Source of the DNA: Panicum virgatum
Taxonomy: Eukaryota > Streptophyta > Magnoliopsida > Poales > Poaceae
Reading direction: 5' to 3'
DNA length: 64,000 nt
Assembly: GCF_016808335.1 (NCBI RefSeq)
Contig: NC_053146.1
Coordinates: 3,883,015-3,947,014 of the forward strand
The notes beneath the pieces are model-generated. The model was not told the origin of the DNA. It saw only the letters and a program-made list of their open reading frames with translations, and made no database searches. Positions 10,545 to 21,640 of this stretch are shown here, in pieces. The stretch's first letter is position 1. Every line of letters starts with the position of its first letter. The translations under genes and the position numbers were made by a program.

Positions 10545-13132
10545 CTTTTCGAATCAAGGGGAGGGGCGGGAGTGAAGGTTTCGGGATGGCTAAGGTGCGC
10601 TCTCTCTCTCTCTCTCTCTCCTTCCTCCTCCTTTCGCTCTTGGCTGCGGGCTCAGGATGCAGGGGAGGCAGAGGAGGCAAAGGGAGACGAAGGCAAACAG
10701 CCAGGCGAGCCCAAACACACCCTTTCTTTTCGTTTTTATTCACCATGACAGGCGCAGCCGCGGCCACAGCCCGGATCTACCACATTGAATGCGGTAGATC
10801 TCGCTATCGTCGACGGCTGGGCCCCACGACCGCGGAGTCTCCCACGCGCGCACGCAGCAATAACTGCGGCACGGTAACCGGCGGGCGCGGCGTGACTATT
10901 GCGCTATCCCATCCGTCAGCCGCCGCCCACGCCGCTTCGTCTGCCCCAGGCTGCCGCCTGAAAAGGCGCGCCCGCACCGCACCACATGAATCGGACCACG
11001 TCGCCCACTACCAGCGGAAGACCCGCGCGCGACTCGCGACCCTGCGTCGTTTTCAAATCAAGACGGAATATTCCTTCGGGGGTCCCTTCACCCCCGAAGG
11101 AATCGCATTCCGAGGCCTTACTGATCAGGGGTTCGAAGCCTGGCCCTTCGGGGGGTTCGACAGGCGCCCTAGGTCGCCAGAGTCAGGGACTACAGGGATG
11201 TGCCGTACAAGCTACCCTCGAACGCGGAGTTCGAGACATCCCACGCAGTGTTCAAGGCCAGTCGAGGGTGCCTAGAAGGGGGATCCCATCGAGGGAGAGC
11301 ATCGAGCCCTCGGACCCTATCTAATGGGTCCGAGCCCCGCCTAGCGAACCTTCGCAAGCGCTTTATGTGACGTGTCTATGGACCACGAGCCGACCCTTAT
11401 CGAACGGGGCACGGACATCTGCTTGAACAACCCGCTAAAAGCTCACTGAAGCAGCAATAGCTCGCGGCCCGGGCATGGGTAGCATGGTGCGCTTCACCCC
11501 TCCTCCCTGCGGAAGGGCGACGAGGGCCGTAATCAAAGTCGAGGGTTCCCCTGAACGCTTTCACACGGGCCTAGGCTCGGGGGCTCCTCGCGGACCACGG
11601 TTCAGACCGTATCCTCGAATAAGTCGACGACCGTTGATTGTGAAGCTCCACGTGTCTGACCAAACCCTCCACTGTTAACGTGCGCTCCCCTGATGGCTAA
11701 GATAAACACCAGGTCGATGTACCAGCACGAATGCCGAGGCCGGCTGAAAGAGTGCCGATGCCGGCTGAAAAGTACGCTGGACGGCCACCCCGGTAAGGCA
11801 ACCCCGTGGGACAACGTTTATAGCCCTTGGACGAGCACAAACTCTCCTCCAAGGCCTCGGGGGCTACACCCGCGGGTGCGCTGACGCGCCCCCGCGAAGG
11901 AGCCTTCACGCATATTCAAGGATCCTAACTCTCTGTACACCCTTATACCCTTGGTCATTCTCCTCGTAGAGGAGGAAGGGGACTTTGTTGCTCAAATGCA
12001 AATAAAGATTACAAAGGGTTACCGGCGCGAAGCCGTCGAAAGATACAAACACATTGCCACCTACGTGGCAATTTTCCCTGTCTTGGGCAGGAACGAGTGA
12101 CGAAGAAAGGCATCGAGCCCCTGGCTGACGTAACGGTCAGGCTGCTAGGGATGCGAGAAGCAGCCCCTAGGCCACACGGGTCCAGCGGAATGCTCTCCTC
12201 GCAAGCCTTCTTCTAGCGTCTCCTCCACCGAAGACTACACGGGGGGTCGAGAGCAACCTTGCTGCCGGGGGGGCGATGCGAAGAACAGCCGCCAGACCTG
12301 GCGCCGGCGCCATGGTCAGGCGCCTCCATCCCCCTTCAGGCTAGGGGACATCGCAGGAGCAGGACCCCACGGGCCCAATGCTCTTCTGCTGATCCTGCTG
12401 AAGCTGAGGGATGGTGCGCACGCCCACCCCGGTCTTCCCCCACCGCTCACAAGCTTTCTTCTAGCACCAAAGCCTGACAAGTCAGGCCACCCCATCTGGG
12501 GGCCGGTCACGAAAGGCAAAGGAAAACATTACAAGACTTGGACAAAGCTAGAAGAAAGAGCTAGGAAGTTGGGGAGGAATGGGAGCCCTACGACCCCTAT
12601 TTATAGCTGCGCCGGACGCCATGCTTCGAGCCTGTCAAAGGGCGGAGGCCTGGACCGCCCATGACGGCACGACGCTCCACAAGCAAAAGCTGCCCTCGGT
12701 CACCGCACCGAGACGCGACCGAACGAAACAAAGCAATGCTGAGCCCCTGGACAATAAGAGGCGCAGCATCGGCTCAGGCTGACTGCCCTCGAACGGCGTG
12801 CCGCAAAGCAACCAGGAACGCCGGGGCCAAGGCCCTACGTGCGGGACAGCACGATGAAAGCGCCTGCTGCCAAACAGCGGGCGCCATCGTCGCCCTGGCC
12901 CCCCTCAGCGCGCGGACATGTCTTGTCCTTGAAACAAATAAATAAAGAGGCACGCGCCTCGAAGCACTCTCCCCGCAGGCGCACTACCCCGACCGACGAG
13001 TTGTCACATCCGCTGGGCCGGCACCCAGGTGCGCCTGGCGGGCGCACAGCACCGATCGATCACGTCAAAGGGGAAGTCGCCGAACCACCCTTTGGCCGAA
13101 TCCCCTGACTCGACCAAAGCCTCGGGGGCTAC
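10545..13132. other. Gypsy 3' internal noncoding region
   Basis: About 2.6 kb without a convincing coding region. It contains the presumed promoter side of the antisense gene, a CT/GA microsatellite (~10600-10620), a short near-perfect hairpin with gatctaccac and gcggtagatc arms (~10773-10802), and two copies of cctcgggggctac (11855-11867 and 13120-13132). The latter directly abuts LTR2, in the position of the polypurine tract. Repeated short GC-rich words (ccctcgag types) occur throughout. Small ORFs here have no recognisable domains. Confidence 0.6.
13120..13132 (+). promoter_or_regulatory. Polypurine-tract-like motif next to LTR2
   Basis: cctcgggggctac ends one base before the tgtcggg of LTR2, the position where plus-strand cDNA synthesis is primed. 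The core is G-rich rather than a classic A/G tract, so assignment is by position. Confidence 0.45.
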
Positions 13133-13834
13133 TGTCGGGTACCACGATTAGGGACACCCTAATCGGGGTACTAAGATCGCTCTAAAAAAATTCAAACACA
13201 TGTTATGCGACTGGGCCCGCGAAGGCCCACGGCCTCCTTCCAACTTGGAAGAAAGTAAAGGACTCAAAGAAGCCCAGCATGCGGCCCATTGGTACCCCCC
13301 TCGAAGCCGTGGGGCGATTTCCGCCTTGTTCGAGGGCACCCATCGGGACCCTCGACTGCGCCCTGCACCTCCGCCTCGCTTGAGGCCACCCCTCGGCATA
13401 AGGCCACCCCTCTACAATATCCGACTATTGTACCCCGCGATTCGGGGGAAAACTGCGACTTCCATGCCCCCACTCATGTGCGCCGCCCTTCCTTGTGACT
13501 ATAAAAGGAGGAGGCAGGCATTCTTTAGATGGGCTCGAGCTAGCTGGCTGACTCTCGTTTTCTCTCTCAGAGTACTCTCAGGACTACTGAGCACTCATCT
13601 CAACCGACTCCATTTCTAGCAGAGACTTGGGAGCTTCCCTCCGTCTCTCGCCTCGCTTGTACCCCCTACTACAAGCACTCCGGGTGCAAGATAATACAGT
13701 GCCCTCGCACACCCCCTTTGCTGGACGTACGGCTCTGCGGCCGGAACCAGGATAAACTGTGCGTTACTATGTTGCCTCTTGCATCATCATCTGGGACGAG
13801 GAAACACGCAGCATTCACGGGTCGGGACACCGAC
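13133..13834 (+). repeat. LTR2 of gypsy element, internally deleted
   Basis: Begins tgtcgggtaccacg and ends gggacaccgaca. Compared with LTR1 it lacks about 640 bp (LTR1 ~2232-2870), plus a smaller ~50-bp segment between repeated cctcgctcgagg words. At the large deletion junction gccacccctc occurs twice (13385-13394 and 13403-13412), which looks like templated filler. Its TATA box is at 13500-13506. Confidence 0.85.
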
Positions 13835-13835
13835 A

Positions 13836-13854
13836 GTTGGCGCGCCAGGTAGGG
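13836..13854 (+). promoter_or_regulatory. Primer-binding-site-like sequence after LTR2
   Basis: ttggcgcgccaggtagggg starts one base after the LTR end. TGGCGC...CCAGGTAGGGG is the usual primer-site sequence after the 5' LTR in many grass gypsy elements. I do not assign the priming tRNA. Its presence here shows that LTR2 is followed by the 5' part of a second internal region. Confidence 0.6.
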
Positions 13855-13900
13855 GAGGCTGCGTGACATTTTCTCTCTTTTTCCCATTTGATTTCTAGGG

Positions 13901-15000
13901 ATGGCGGGCAGATCCAACCCATACCCCATGGGTGTTTCGGATCCGCTTCCAGCAGGACGCGTGATCTCGTTCGGGAGTCTCGAGTTCAGAGCAACCGGCA
14001 ACGGTTACCTCATGCAGCTCCTCTCCCCCGGACGCAACCCCGTCACTCCTACTTCACCAGCCCGGCGCAACAGGCGCTCGGGCCAACGTTCGCGACAAGT
14101 GCGCGCGTAGCACCGTCGCGCGGCACGCTACAACTCCCTCATGTGGGTCGAGGCTGGCATATCGCAACTCAGCATCACGGCCAACGAGGCCACCGCATAG
14201 TCATCACGTGCTCCGGCGTCGTCTGCGCCACCGCCGCTTTCTGCGGCAGCACCAGTGCTCCCTAGGGAGGGTTCGACCTCGCCATCACCCTTCCCTTTCG
14301 GGATGCGCAACGCTACCGCCTATGCCTCTTCGGTCAGCACTAACTTCACCAAGCATGAGGATCTGCCGGGTCATCATCTTCTGTCGATCCGCATCCTCGT
14401 CGCGTCGTCTCCTGACGAATCCTACCCCGAGACGGCGAGCTCAATCGCCGACGATGTTAACTTCTTCATGAACAACTTCACGGCCGAGGAGGCCGAGGAC
14501 TACTCCGGGGTCCGCGACCCCGACGCTCTCCGCTCGTTCCAGCTGGCGACGGCCTACTGCCTCACCTGCTCTGAAGACTCCAGCGAGGGGGATTTCGATC
14601 CTTCTCGGGAGTGCTTCATGGTCCAACTCGCGGACGAACAAAACGACATCGCTCCGGGCGACGACGGGAACGGTGGGGCAGACGCGCAGGTGATCCAACC
14701 AGTGGTCCCGCCTGCAGCCCCCTCTTCTTCGTCAAGCTCGGCGGCGCGGCAGGCACAGCTGGCACAACTCAAGGAGCTTCAAGCCAAGCTCGACGAGCAG
14801 CGTCAACAAACCCAGGAGCTGCGCACCGCGCTCAAGCAGCAGCGTACCGCGCGTGGTGCACGTGCCCAGGCGGCGGGGCGCGTCACTCGGGAGCGGATCC
14901 TAGCCAACGACAACGTCGACAAACCTCCGGAACTGCAAACGGCCGGCGAAAAGCTCGTCGCTGCGGCCTATCTACTCCAAGCTATGCCCGAGCCATCGAC
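13901..15000 (+). pseudogene. gag: Second gag copy (5' part only)
   Basis: ATG at 13901 opens MAGRSNPYPMGVSD, likely the genuine gag start. That frame closes early at 14108. From 14201 the DNA is nearly identical to 3246-4030 of the first copy, and the frame from 14255 encodes the same acidic, Gln-rich N-terminal gag region (EEAEDYSGVRDPDALR, then TREC-like and poly-Ser stretches). At 15000 it breaks off inside the gag reading frame and is joined through a 27-bp filler to the 3' part of an LTR. It therefore has no gag core domain and no pol. Confidence 0.75.
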
Positions 15001-15027
15001 GCGATTCGGGGGAAAACGCGATTCGGA

Positions 15028-15456
15028 ACTTTCTACAGTATCCGACTACTGTACCCCGCGATTCGGGGGAAAATTGCGACTTCCATGCCCCCACTCATGT
15101 GCGCCGCCCTTCCTTGTGACTATAAAAGGAGGAGGCAGGCATTCGTTAGATGGGCTCGGGCTAGCTGGCTGACTCTCGTTTTCTCTCTCAGAGTACTCTC
15201 AGGACTACTGAGCACTCATCTCAACCGACTCCATTTCTAGCAGAGACTTGGGAGCTTCCCTCTCTCTCTCGCCTCGCTTGTACCCCCTACTACAAGTACT
15301 CCGGGTGCAAGATAATACAATGCCCTCGCACACCCCCTTTGCTGGACGTACGGCCCTACGGCCGGAACCAGGATAAACCGTGCGTTACTGTGTTGCCTCT
15401 TGCATCATCATCTAGGACGAGGAAACACGCAGCATTCACGGGTCGGGACACCGACA
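15028..15456 (+). repeat. LTR3 of gypsy element, 3' part only
   Basis: Corresponds to LTR1 from about 2865 onward plus the LTR end missing in LTR1. It ends gggacaccgaca followed by the catat duplication, so it is the true 3' terminus of the insertion. Its TATA box is at 15121-15127. It is very similar to the other copies, which suggests a fairly young element family. Confidence 0.85.
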
Positions 15457-15768
15457 CATATTTATTATTAGAGTTGTATTGATGACCGAATATTTCTAAT
15501 TTTTCTGAGATTTCTAGAATTTCTTAATTTTTTAGAGTATCCACCTAAGATCGGCATCACGTGGAGGCTCAAAAGGAGCCTCCAATTAGTAATATTAAAA
15601 TTAAGATGTACAGCGCATGCATATACTTCCTCAATATTTACACTTTCAGTTGAACTTTCATAAATCATAATTATCACAACTTTATCAGATTTTAGAAATG
15701 TATTACAATGTAAAAAATAGTGGTCAAACCTATATACGTTTGGAAGATGTTACCCACAATATCAAGTG

Positions 15769-15778
<10 letters not shown>

Positions 15779-15839
<61 letters not shown>
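15779..15839. repeat. (TA)n microsatellite
   Basis: About 30 uninterrupted TA units following a short tgtgtgtg run. A polymorphic marker candidate. Confidence 0.95.
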
Positions 15840-15841
<2 letters not shown>

Positions 15842-17277
15842 CTGGACTGATTGGAGTAACTAAAAAAGTGAAAACCTCAACACTATTACAACATTTTCAC
15901 AAATATTGTGTCGATATGACCAATCCAAATAGTTTTCTCAGTCAAGGGGCATAGTTAAAAAGCAAGGAGTATGTTTGAGAAACTAAACTAATAACAATCT
16001 TGGTTTCCTATGTGATGTTCACATGCATATTTGTAGGACTAAGCAAGTGAGAGATCCAAACAGTTTATATGCACAAGCAAAAAAATGTTAGTACTAGGTA
16101 CTGTATAACTAGGCACATGCACATTACTGTTCAGCATTCATAGGTTTGGTCGGAGGTGAATCTATATATTGGTCATACATAGACCACTATACTTTGCTGA
16201 CAAGTGGCTGCAAGCTAGCTCTTAATTAGTAGTGGCCTAAGATATATGCATTGCACGACTTGTTCGGTTGTTCCTTTGTTCTATTCTACAGAATTATTGA
16301 GATCGGGTGAATGATTGCATAATCTACGACATAAGATATATGCACGACCTGCAGATAAAACTGCACTTTTGTCTCCATGGGTGACGGGGTTCACTAAACC
16401 TAGGCGTATTTTCATTAATCCGCAACAACTGTATGATTTGCAACTAATTATCTGTTCTTCTGTGCAATTATTTTTTAACGGCAATAAGATTAAGGTGTCT
16501 CTGCATGCATATATAGAGGAAATTAGCTGAATAGCTCTAGTTAGGGTAGATCCAAATGAACGTGGCCCTAGTCTCTGCTAGTCATCAATCACTTTTTGTC
16601 GCTTTTGGTTCATCTTCATATCACTAGCCATGTGCATACATAGAGTTATGGGTAACGATGATGAATATCTTAATATAAAAAGGAAAAGGAGAAACAAAAA
16701 TAATAAAAAAATGAGTTATGGGTGAGTTCATAGACACCACTAGTATGGGCTTGCTATAGCTTCTAGCTTGGATTGGATCAAGTTCGGTAGCTGCTATCTT
16801 GGATTGGACAGATTCAGCCCAGCTGGTTGTGGCTGGTGCCTGGTGCTGATTTATTATGAAAGAAAAGTACTGTTAGCTGGCTTGTCGTGGTTGGTGTTGA
16901 TTTGGTGTAAGAGAGAAAAGCATTAATGGTTGGTTGGCTGACAAGCTAGCCGAACAAAGTCAATTGACCATCAACAAAATAATGAGTGCTTATATATAAC
17001 CAAGGTGCCCTTGATTTTTTTTTCTCATATATTTACTTTTTTCATTTGCTGAAAGTTCCGTATATTTTGTGTTATAACATTATTGATCATCAGCTAAATA
17101 TGAGAAGAATATTTAATTTAGTCAAACATCCGCCCATACTTAATTATATGGATCTATCCACTTATTATAGTCCCATCAATTGGAATATTTCTTAGTTTTC
17201 AATGAATTATTGCAGCTACGTATAGATACTTGCCCGTACACGCAATCATCGGTGTAGGACAGAACCAGTGTAAAAAA

Positions 17278-17400
17278 TAGCGTGCTATAGCACCAAAATA
17301 GCACCGCTATAGCGGCCAGAAGTAGCTGTCGCGATGCTTATTAGCGCGCTATAGCGCCGAATAGCGCCGCTATAGCGGTAAAATAGCGTTTTGGCCAAGC
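17278..17400. repeat. Clustered gctatagc palindromic repeats
   Basis: The palindrome gctatagc (or its near variants ccgctatagcgg and gcgctatagcgc) recurs several times in about 120 bp, interleaved with aaatagc words. I do not recognise the family. It may be an end or subterminal region of a DNA transposon. Confidence 0.55.
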
Positions 17401-17804
17401 TCCTGCTAAATTCTATAGCCCGTGATTTTAAACAATGGACAGAACAGTACAGAACTGTACAGACATGCAGCATGTGTAATCCAACTAACTAGATTATTAG
17501 TTATAAATATTATTGCTATAATCATGATCCATCATGTACAATAAACTAATTCCATGTAAATGCATGGCCCTAATAATAATTAAGAAAAACATGCACAACA
17601 TAATCATAAACGACCTTGAGACACAAGCATTTACTTGCTTTTTTTTCTTCAATGCATATTTCTTAATTAAAATGTGAGCACCTGCACTGAATGGCGTTTG
17701 AAAATGGCCACCCCTTGAGGCCCCCAAGAGACACAATCACACAGTGTTTACTGCATAAAAAAGTTGCAAGGCTGGTCGCTGCCTGCCCGCCACCTTGCTA
17801 CTTA

Positions 17805-18631
17805 GGGTGTGTTTGGTTGGAGAGCAAGGTAGAATGGAACGGTTCCATTTCATATTAGAGGAATGGAATGGCTCTATCTCTATGTTTGGTTGGAGAGATG
17901 GGATGGCTCCATTTTGTGTTTGGTTGGAAGGATGAGCATCAACTAACATCATTTTCTGTTAGCTCCCATTTTGGGGGGTCGACATGTCATATTCAGGCCT
18001 TCTTCCTCAACCTGCTCTCCTCCTTGTTCCTTGAGCGCACCAGCTCGCCGCCGCCGCAAGCAGTAACCTCCATACCCCACCGCACCGCTGCCCGCCGTGG
18101 GCGCGGGCTCTCCGCGCTCGCCTTGCGGTGCCATCGCCCGCCGTTGTTCCCGTGGGCTTTGCTCGCTCGCCTGTCCGTCGTCGGGGCGGGCTCCTCGTGC
18201 TGGTCGCGCCGCCGACCACCACTGGTGAGGGCTGGGGCGCTCCCCTGCTCGCTGCTGGTGTGGGCTTGCGCTGGCCTCGCGGCACTACCGACCGCCGGCG
18301 AGGCCTCTGCGCACAGCGCACCTGCCGCCGGCCAATTCGTCGCGCAGCCGTCCGATTTATCGCGCCGCCACTCAAATCGGCCGTGCTCCGGGCAGGAAGG
18401 CGTCGCGGGGAGCAGAGGATTGCCGCGGGAGAAGCGACGGCGCTGGAGGGAGCACGAACGGGAAGACACGGCGTGGACGGGAGCGAACTCGTCCGGTCGT
18501 TTTCGCGGAGCGAGTTGGTCCCGAATATAGAGCGAATATTCGCTTGGAGGAATCGCTCCGCTCCTATGCTCGCAAAACAAAGACGGGACGGGACGGCTCC
18601 ATCCTACGCCGCTCTTGGACCAAACACACCC
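17805..18631. mobile_element. PIF/Harbinger-type non-autonomous element with GC-rich interior
   Basis: The left end reads gggtgtgtttggt and the right end is its inverse, accaaacacaccc. Both are flanked by the 3-bp duplication TTA (17802-17804 and 18632-18634), the Harbinger/Tourist target. The subterminal halves also pair as inverted repeats around a ggatggagcc-type motif. The interior from about 18000 to 18500 is strongly GC-rich with long ORFs on both strands, unlike ordinary AT-rich Tourist MITEs. No DDE transposase or Myb-like motif is visible. The interior may be captured host sequence. Confidence 0.75.
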
Positions 18632-18634
18632 TTA

Positions 18635-19233
18635 GCTTCTTCCAAGATACATGGTACTACAACAATGACAGGAATTAATTAAGTTATTAACGCCGCTAAG
18701 AAACTTATGACTATCATAGTATACAGCTTAATCAAGTGAATCTAGTCACCGTGAAAGCATGCGAGCCAAATCTGTAGGTACTTTTCATCTATTCTTGTAC
18801 GTGGCGTGTGACCGATGCAACCAAACTTATTGCACGAAAAATATTCAACAGCGGGCTAGCCACAATTTTCTTCCAACTTGCATTGGTAGTCTCTTCTCAG
18901 ATTGCAACAATCATTGTACTAAAAAATTGTCCCCTAGAGGAAGCAGATGGCGCGCGGCATCATCAGTTTCTAAGCCTCCGTTGCTAGACCAATGCAGAGT
19001 ATTCCACAACGTAGATGCAGACAGTGCTACTGCAACTTCTGTTGCTATATGTCACTGAGTTGTCACTCTTTGACACCAAACCATTTGCCTATAAAATTAC
19101 AAGTAGTTGGTTAAAATCTAAATTCCCCTTGATTGCATTTCCAGTTTCATGCGTCATATGGTATTATGGTGAAGGAATTAAGTTGGAGCATCATATCAAA
19201 TGGATGCATAATAACACTGGTCTTCCCTCATTA
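18635..19233. other. Intergenic, no gene recognised
   Basis: Ordinary AT-rich sequence. The short ORFs have no domain features. Confidence 0.5.
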
Positions 19234-19616
19234 GTGAGTCTGTTTGGATGGATTAACTAAGTTTAGATATCTAAATTTTAGGTAGCTAAAAATAGCCCTA
19301 TCCTGATTGGATGCTTAGGCTAAACTTTAGCTGTTGTATTGCAAAAAGTTGTTTAGACCCTATACTAAAAGCACGCGCTGCAAGAGAATAGGATTTGGCG
19401 AAGGTATTTTCCTATTTAGCTATCCGCTGCTAGAAATTAACCCTCATTCTTCTTTCAAAAAAATTAACCCTCATTATAGCTGGGTTTGGAGGGCTAATAG
19501 ACTAAAATTTACTTGAGAAGTTGGCTAATTTTTAGCCAATGTTTATTCCTCCTATTTGGATTATATAGAACTAATTTTGAGCTAATAAAAATTAGCCCCT
19601 GGATCCAAACAGATCC
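19234..19616. mobile_element. Tourist-like (PIF/Harbinger) MITE
   Basis: Ends share tctgtttggat (left) and atccaaacaga (right) in inverted orientation. TTA lies at 19231-19233 and 19617-19619 as a possible target duplication. It is AT-rich with repeated tagctaaa/ttagc words and has no coding capacity. The ends differ by 2 bp in length, so the exact borders are approximate. Confidence 0.6.
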
Positions 19617-19619
19617 TTA

Positions 19620-21344
19620 ATCCTTTTTAGGATATTGGTATACTACAACAAGGAAAATATCCATATTATAAAGAAAATATCAAGTTTGTGAACCAGTTTG
19701 TGCGTGGTTAGATCTTTTTGTCACTATATTTTCTATCTCGCAATGAAATAATAGTAATGAAGTGGTGAAAAGACATGACAACACATAGATTGACTGATTG
19801 TAATATTATAGATACCTTAACCCATTATATGTATTTTTTGTGCCAACATTGATTCTTGAAGAGTGTTTTTATATTTTTTTTTCTATTTTTATAATTGTAT
19901 AGTGCATATATATATTTTTATGGCGAAACATAGTAGGAATGAAAACTCTCACATACACATGTTCACATTTCTTATGAACCACTCTAAGAGTCTAGGCTAG
20001 TAGATCTTTAAATCGTCGAAGTCAAATTTTACTTTGCACTTGGGCAGTTGGAGAAGAAAAACTTGGCTGTACTAGTTCCCGGTCCTCGCAAGTGTGTAAC
20101 CGTCAGTGGCAGAGCTGCATGTTGTTATTGGGGTCAGCGGGACCTCGATAAATTTGTTAAATTTTAGTGCAGATTACTGTTTATTACTATTTTTCATAGG
20201 CAAAGACCCCAGCATGCGATAGGAAAGACCCCATTCCCATTTTTGGCTGGCTTCACCCCTGGTAACCGTCGTAGCAAAATTTACATGGCACGGCTGTCTG
20301 GATGGGCATAGGCCGACAAGGCGACAAGTGCTGGTTTGAGATTGCCGACCCCTGAGATCTTTTTTTTCCTCAAAACTATGAATCGGCTCCTGTTCCATTG
20401 TTCCTAAGCACTACAGACCAGGTAACACTATATGGATTAGGAGTCTATACACACACCATTATATTATTGGAGGAAAGAATAGTCTAGGTAGTTACTGTGT
20501 AAACTGATTCCAAGCCTCCAACAATGGATAGGCCTTCTTCAGTGATTAGCTTAGTTTTTTTGTTTCTTTTTTGGTTCCTTAGGTTTTGTTCCTGGTGGAC
20601 CTTTGATATTTGGCCTTTGGCCTTTTTATTTGATCTTGTCTTGTAAACTCTTTTTATTTAAATTTATTTGTGCAGTGTAACCCCTCCTGTTCTCTTCAAA
20701 AAGAAAACTGTGTAAACTGACAAATTATATATGTATGTTGGAGTTCACTGCGTTACTATTATCATCAAATAAATTGGCCATCTGAATATCTGATCTTGCA
20801 TGTGCATAGGTTCATCGATCGATCTGAACCAGCCAATCCAGAATATGTTCGGCTGGTCTAACTTCAAGTGGCATACGAGTTCTTTTTCTCTGCCATTGCT
20901 TGGTTTTCTATGAGCATATATACTGCTTCTTTTTTTGTTTATTAAACAGTAGGGACACAAATGAGAGGCTGTAGCAGAACGTTGTATATATCTGCACAAA
21001 AAGTTAGCCACATGCAACTGTTGGGGCTCATAGATCGATCTGTACTGCGAGATTGAATGATTCTATCTGTCGGTCACCGTGCTGCTGACAAGTGTCTGCT
21101 TGCTGTCTAGTGATCTCTCGACAATCAGTTGAGCTCATCCCCAGAATCAGTTGAGCTCATCCCCAGTACGTACTGTCTAATTTGTATCTAGGTTAAGACA
21201 GGATAAGGTTCCGATGGGCGATGGCAGTGAGCGAGCTTCATCCAGAGTTTAGAGTCAGCTCCGACTGCGACGTCGACGTTGGCCGAATGGCCGGTATAGA
21301 TCGAGCTGCAGTGCCACTGTGGCAGTGCTACCAGTGTGCACAAA
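19620..21344. other. Intergenic, no gene recognised
   Basis: AT-rich. gtcagtggcagagctgc near 20102 resembles one end of the ggcggagcta MITE family seen at 27070. Two direct copies of a 22-bp cagttgagctcatccccag-type sequence sit side by side at about 21125-21165. No coding evidence. Confidence 0.45.
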
Positions 21345-21640
21345 GGCCGTGTTTGTTTTTCACTAACATAGCATATCACACATTTTTCGAGAAAAGAATC
21401 TTCAATGCATGGAGTACTAAACGAAGTTTATTTGCAAAACCTTTTCACGGATGTGTGTAACTTTTCACGACGAATCTAATGATAGTAATTAATCGATGAT
21501 TGGCTACAGTGATGCTACAGTACTATCCTCTAATCGTGCGGTCAAAGGCTTCATTAGATTCGTCCCGCGAAGTAGTACAGCGCTATGGAGTTAGTTTTAT
21601 AAATTACCTTTATTTAGTACCCCTAATTATTGGTCAAAAC
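21345..21640. mobile_element. MITE of the ggcc(g/c)tgtttg family, right end degraded
   Basis: Begins ggccgtgtttgtttttcac. It contains the two mirror motifs characteristic of this grass family, acgacgaatctaatgatag and cattagattcgtc, around a ctacagtgatgctacag centre, with ttatttagtac near the end. It is the same family as 36606-36934. The right terminal repeat is not recognisable. Confidence 0.5.

Larger units (their letters stand above)
1914..15456 (+). mobile_element. Rearranged non-autonomous Ty3/gypsy (Tat-type) LTR retrotransposon with three LTR copies
   Basis: The element begins with tgtcgggtaccacgatt and ends with gggacaccgaca. It is flanked on both sides by the 5-bp duplication catat (1909-1913 and 15457-15461), so the whole 13.5 kb behaves as one insertion. 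Order: LTR1 (3' end deleted), gag, integrase, antisense gene, long noncoding part, LTR2 (internally deleted), PBS-like site and second gag start, LTR3 (3' part only). Protease, reverse transcriptase and RNase H are absent. The gag and integrase wording and the extra antisense ORF between pol and the 3' LTR fit the Tat/Ogre group of grass gypsy elements (RIRE2- or Grande-like). The LTR-internal-LTR-internal-LTR order suggests unequal recombination between related copies, followed by deletions. Confidence 0.88.
15457..17804. other. AT-rich intergenic region
   Basis: Resumes the flank interrupted by the gypsy insertion (catat duplication at 15457-15461). No convincing gene. It holds a TA microsatellite, a gctatagc palindrome-rich patch at 17278-17400, and, near 16790-16960, wording resembling common grass MITE ends (gctggcttgtcgtggttgg ... 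agccgaacaa). Confidence 0.55.

Noticed and set aside
15779..15839. CRISPR or array-type repeat
   Set aside because: Simple TA microsatellite. No spacer structure anywhere in the window.
17868..18580. Long ORFs on both strands in the Harbinger-type element
   Set aside because: Open mainly because of GC richness. No recognisable protein, so not called as genes, only noted as a possible capture.
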